Made by a program: the position numbers and the translations under genes
Notes under the pieces: model-generated
Seen by the model: the letters and a program-made list of their open reading frames with translations, nothing else
Database searches by the model: none
What the model was told of the DNA's origin: nothing
Source: Strigamia acuminata
Taxonomy: Eukaryota; Arthropoda; Chilopoda; Geophilomorpha; Linotaeniidae
Direction: 5' to 3'
DNA length: 64,000 nucleotides
Assembly: GCA_949358305.1 (NCBI GenBank)
Contig: OX442321.1
Location: 7,713,605-7,777,604 of the forward strand
Part shown: positions 61,342 to 64,000 of the stretch, piece after piece
Layout of the letters: every line of letters starts with the position of its first letter
Position numbering within the stretch: position 1 is the stretch's first letter

Positions 61342-61347
61342 AATAAA
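61342..61347 (+). terminator. LRR gene poly(A) signal
   Basis: AATAAA 21 bases after the LRR protein stop codon. Confidence 0.6.
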
Positions 61348-61503
61348 CAATTTCGTGTTTGTGTAATTGCGAATGTTTGCAACTTTTTCTACAAACAAGT
61401 TCCTTTTAATGCTCGAATCGAATACAATTTATTAGGCCCGAATTAAACTCGTTTCTTCGGTGGAAGAACCAGACAGTACGGTATTATTTCTTTTTCACAG
61501 ATT

Positions 61504-61509
61504 TTTATT
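61504..61509 (-). terminator. candidate TCTP poly(A) signal
   Basis: AATAAA on the minus strand about 215 bases after the TCTP stop codon. Confidence 0.5.
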
Positions 61510-61723
61510 AATATTCACGTTAAGTCGCCCTGATTTTTTTTATATTATTTCAACAACCCAATTATTTTTTTTTTAAAGTGGCATCTTTCAGGTCATTCAC
61601 AAATTACGTCATCAGCCAATAATTTTGAAAAATTTCTAAAAAAAAACAAACAAAAATAATAATAATAAAAAAAAACCCATCAAAATAATTTTAAAAAAAT
61701 CAACATACAAATTATGAATCAGT

Positions 61724-63053
61724 CTAATATTTTTCTTCTTGTAGTCCATGCTTGAAAAAGATCATAATGGGAATTTCCTCTTCGTTGACCTGACGGTACT
61801 CGAGCAAAGCCACCATGCCTTTGTCGGCATCACAGCTCTCACCTAAAAACCCAAACAAAATATAAAAATCGAAACCCAACCACCAAAACTCGTCTTTTTA
61901 CCGGTGAAGAATTGAAATTCCTTGAACCTAGCCATCAATTTCTTAATAACTTCGTTCATTTTTGTTTTAAATTTGTCTACTTCTTCTGGAGTTGCGGTTT
62001 CCTTTAACGATTCAGTTACGCTAAAATTTTTAAAAAAAAACAATAACAATTTTAACATTTAAAAATCAATTTCCTTCGACTAAAATACTTTTTCATGTAA
62101 TCTTTCAGATAAAGGAGGTAGGATTTCTTGTCACCAAAGCATGGAGTTTCCATTAGCCGTTGGTTGAGCACAATATCAACTCCAGACTCGACGGCTGCAT
62201 CGGTTCCTTCATCGGCTTCTTCTTGAGATGGGTTGGCTCCAGACAAAATAACTTCGCCATGTTTTCTCGTTACATACTACAAGTAAAGAAATATTTAAAA
62301 AAAACAATACATTTTTTTGCAATATTTTGCGTGTAATTTGCAGTTATTTCAGCTCTGAACTATAAAAAGTGCGAGCTGACAGTACATACAATTGTTTTTC
62401 TTGCATATATAGCGCCCAACAGCACAATGGTGGCACTGTTAGTTATTAGAATATGCTTTTCTAGCACAAAACTTGGCTGAATCGTGGGTGCGTAATGTTT
62501 TTCTTTCTTTGAATACGTCTGACGTCAAGCGTGACGTCATCATCCATCACGTGATTTCATTGTACTGCGAATCCAGAAGGCTTTTCTCGAAAATCAACTA
62601 TTTATTTGACCATAGATTTTGGCACACATATTTTCCCGATTAATACTCGGTCGGGAGATTTTAAAACGTTGAAATTTATGTCTTTCGAGGTTAAAAACTT
62701 ACCCATATGTATAGTTTTCGACCCGGTTGGAGGGTTTAATAAAGGTCTTTGACCTACATTTCCATTATGCACACACGTTCAGCAAGTTTTTGGTATTTTT
62801 TGATAAATAAAGACAGTTTGGATAGTTTCGGGCGTAGGATTATTGCAGTTAACTCACTTTTCCGTACACTTCATATAATACGTCATCAACAAGATGGACT
62901 TTGTAGCTGTCGGTGAACATCTCATCACCTGCAACCAAAGATGAAATTAGTTTTCATATATTCAAAGGTTAATACGCCTATTTTAGGTGTATATAATGTA
63001 ATTCGGATATATTAGTATCCATTACCTGTGAAAAGGTCCTTGTAGATTTTCAT
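61724..63053 (-). CDS. TPT1: translationally controlled tumour protein
   Basis: Abundant conserved cytosolic protein linked to growth control, calcium and tubulin binding, and anti-apoptosis. Five exons in transcript order: 63026-63053, 62858-62928, 62089-62276, 61902-62020, 61724-61842, GT-AG and in frame, giving 174 aa (human 172). Landmarks are the MKIYKDLFTGDEMFTDSYK start, the loop signature region GANPSQEEADEG (a variant of TCTP signature 1), GVDIVLNQRLMETP, FKEFQFFTGESCDADKGMVA for signature 2, and an IFFKHGL C-terminus. Introns 1, 3 and 4 are 97, 68 and 59 nt. Intron 2 is 581 nt and holds CRE and E-box motifs. Upstream of the ATG a CTTCCTTTTTC pyrimidine tract resembles a TOP start, fitting known growth-regulated translation of TCTP mRNA. 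Confidence 0.96.
62520..62554. promoter_or_regulatory. CRE-CRE-E-box cluster in TCTP intron 2
   Basis: TGACGTCA palindromes at 62520-62527 and 62532-62539 and TCACGTGA at 62547-62554, all within 35 bases. CREs are known in vertebrate TCTP promoters. An intronic enhancer or alternative promoter is inferred. Confidence 0.5.
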
Positions 63054-63452
63054 TTTTCCACGATGATTGCAGATTCAAACGCCTATTTGAAATCAACCAA
63101 CTCGCCAACAACAAGGGCCGACACGAAAAAGGAAGTTGACCCTGTGAAGGCCTACCAAGTATAGGACAAGGCCCGCACCAAACATACTCCGGTAATGACA
63201 CAATTTTAAAATGTAAATACAACTTTATAAACGTAATAAAAATTATACTAATATTAGCACAGATGTAATTTAATATTGAATATTAAATTCAGTTGGGTTT
63301 TACAATTAAAAAGCAATCAATCGCTGTAAACACCACCTTAAACTATAGGCTGTGGTTCCAACGTGACGTCACGATGAGTCACTTCTAGTTCCGGATTATC
63401 ATGTCGAAAATATTTTGAAAATTGCCTTGACTCATGAGACATTTTCCAAGAA
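63054..63452. promoter_or_regulatory. bidirectional promoter TCTP / ANKRD39
   Basis: 399 bases lie between start codons. A TOP-like CTTCCTTTTTC on the minus strand (about 63125-63135) probably marks the TCTP cap site. On the ANKRD39 side are a CRE TGACGTCA (63364-63371), an AP-1 TGAGTCA (63375-63381) and TTCCGG, an ETS core, near 63389. Confidence 0.55.
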
Positions 63453-63972
63453 ATGGATTCCCACGATCATTCACGATGTTTGCATTTGTCATCGTCTTCT
63501 ACGCGTCAGACCATGGATGAGATGGAGTTCGAACGAGGAATTTGGCCAGCAGGTGTTTATTCACTCGTACATTTTTAAGTTTTAATTCAAATTTCATACA
63601 AACTTCGCATTTCTTTTTACAGCTCTAAATGGCGATTTTGAAAAAACAGAAAAAAATCTACTGCGTGGCATCGATCCGAACATCAAGGACCAATTCGGCT
63701 ACACGCCTTTAGTAATAAAAGTAATTAAAAAATCCACCAACTTGCTTACTAAGTCGATTCTCAAGCATTACAGTGCAAGAAATGGACATTTAAACATTTG
63801 TAACTTATTATTAAGCAAAGGAGCCGATCCGAATGCTAAAACGAAGGCAGGTGGCGCCACACCGTTGCAACGAGCAGCTTATTGCGGTCATCTGGACGTA
63901 GTGCGCTGTTTATTAAACTCCGGTGCAAATCCATTGATCGTTGATGACGACTGCAAATCGTCTTTGCATAAA
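63453..63972 (+). CDS. ANKRD39: ankyrin repeat domain-containing protein 39, 5' part
   Basis: Three coding exons are visible: 63453-63552, 63623-63711 and 63766-63972, ending at a GTAATA donor, so the gene continues beyond the window. The 132 residues seen correspond to about 70% of the usual 183-residue protein. After a short Ser/His-rich N-terminus comes the diagnostic block MEFERGIWPAALNGDFE, then ankyrin repeats (DQFGYTPLHYSARNGHLNIC, GGATPLQRAAYCGHLDVV, DDDCKSSLHK). It is a small ankyrin protein with no well-defined biochemical role. Intron 2 is only 54 nt. The 3' end is missing because the window stops. It is divergent from TCTP. Confidence 0.9.
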
Positions 63973-64000
63973 GTAATATAAAACGCAGTGACCCAACACT

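Overview
This is a metazoan nuclear genome window. Six protein genes are split by GT-AG introns (the shortest about 54 nt), one gene is a single-exon Sox gene, and most of the sequence is AT-rich non-coding DNA full of homopolymers, minisatellites and small transposons. The proteins are ordinary bilaterian orthologues. The SoxB1 C-terminus (...VPLTHM) fits an invertebrate bilaterian, lophotrochozoan or non-vertebrate deuterostome, but the phylum cannot be fixed from this window.

Layout. At 3.2-5.6 kb lies a SoxB1 (Sox1/2/3-type) gene with a GC-rich promoter. From 5.6 to 33.3 kb there is a gene desert with no convincing coding sequence. It holds minisatellites of 31-bp period at 9.5, 17.9, 20.2 and 20.5 kb, an array of about 20-bp units at 7.6 kb, two promoter-like motif clusters (13.5-14.5 and 16.9-17.3 kb) and many CCGCCATNTT (YY1-type), ACTTCCGG (ETS) and X-box (RFX) sites. 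From 33.5 to 52.6 kb is MPDU1 (minus strand, 5 exons). Its last two introns are very long, 12.0 and 5.6 kb, and hold many small fold-back transposons plus a nested plus-strand gene for a small secreted cysteine-rich peptide. From 52.6 kb to the end gene density is high: RPP38 (+), INTS6 (-), a leucine-rich-repeat/FN3-like membrane protein (+), TCTP/TPT1 (-) and the first three coding exons of ANKRD39 (+).

How the genes relate. MPDU1/RPP38, INTS6/LRR and TCTP/ANKRD39 are head-to-head pairs over short shared promoters, and RPP38/INTS6 are tail-to-tail. Their functions are housekeeping: dolichol-linked sugar use, RNase P/MRP, Integrator, TCTP. They do not form one pathway. A developmental regulator (SoxB1) beside a desert and a housekeeping gene with swollen introns suggests a genomic regulatory block; that is inference.

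Exon boundaries were built by hand from reading frame, splice consensus and protein similarity. Each gene closes in frame: MPDU1 243 aa, RPP38 294 aa, INTS6 912 aa, LRR protein 591 aa, TCTP 174 aa, nested peptide 91 aa, SoxB1 303 aa. The points most worth a second look are the phased A-tract minisatellites, a minisatellite bounded by terminal inverted repeats, the nested peptide gene, a perfect 40-bp inverted repeat beside an MPDU1 splice acceptor, a four-layer transposon nest, and the two orphan promoter-like clusters.
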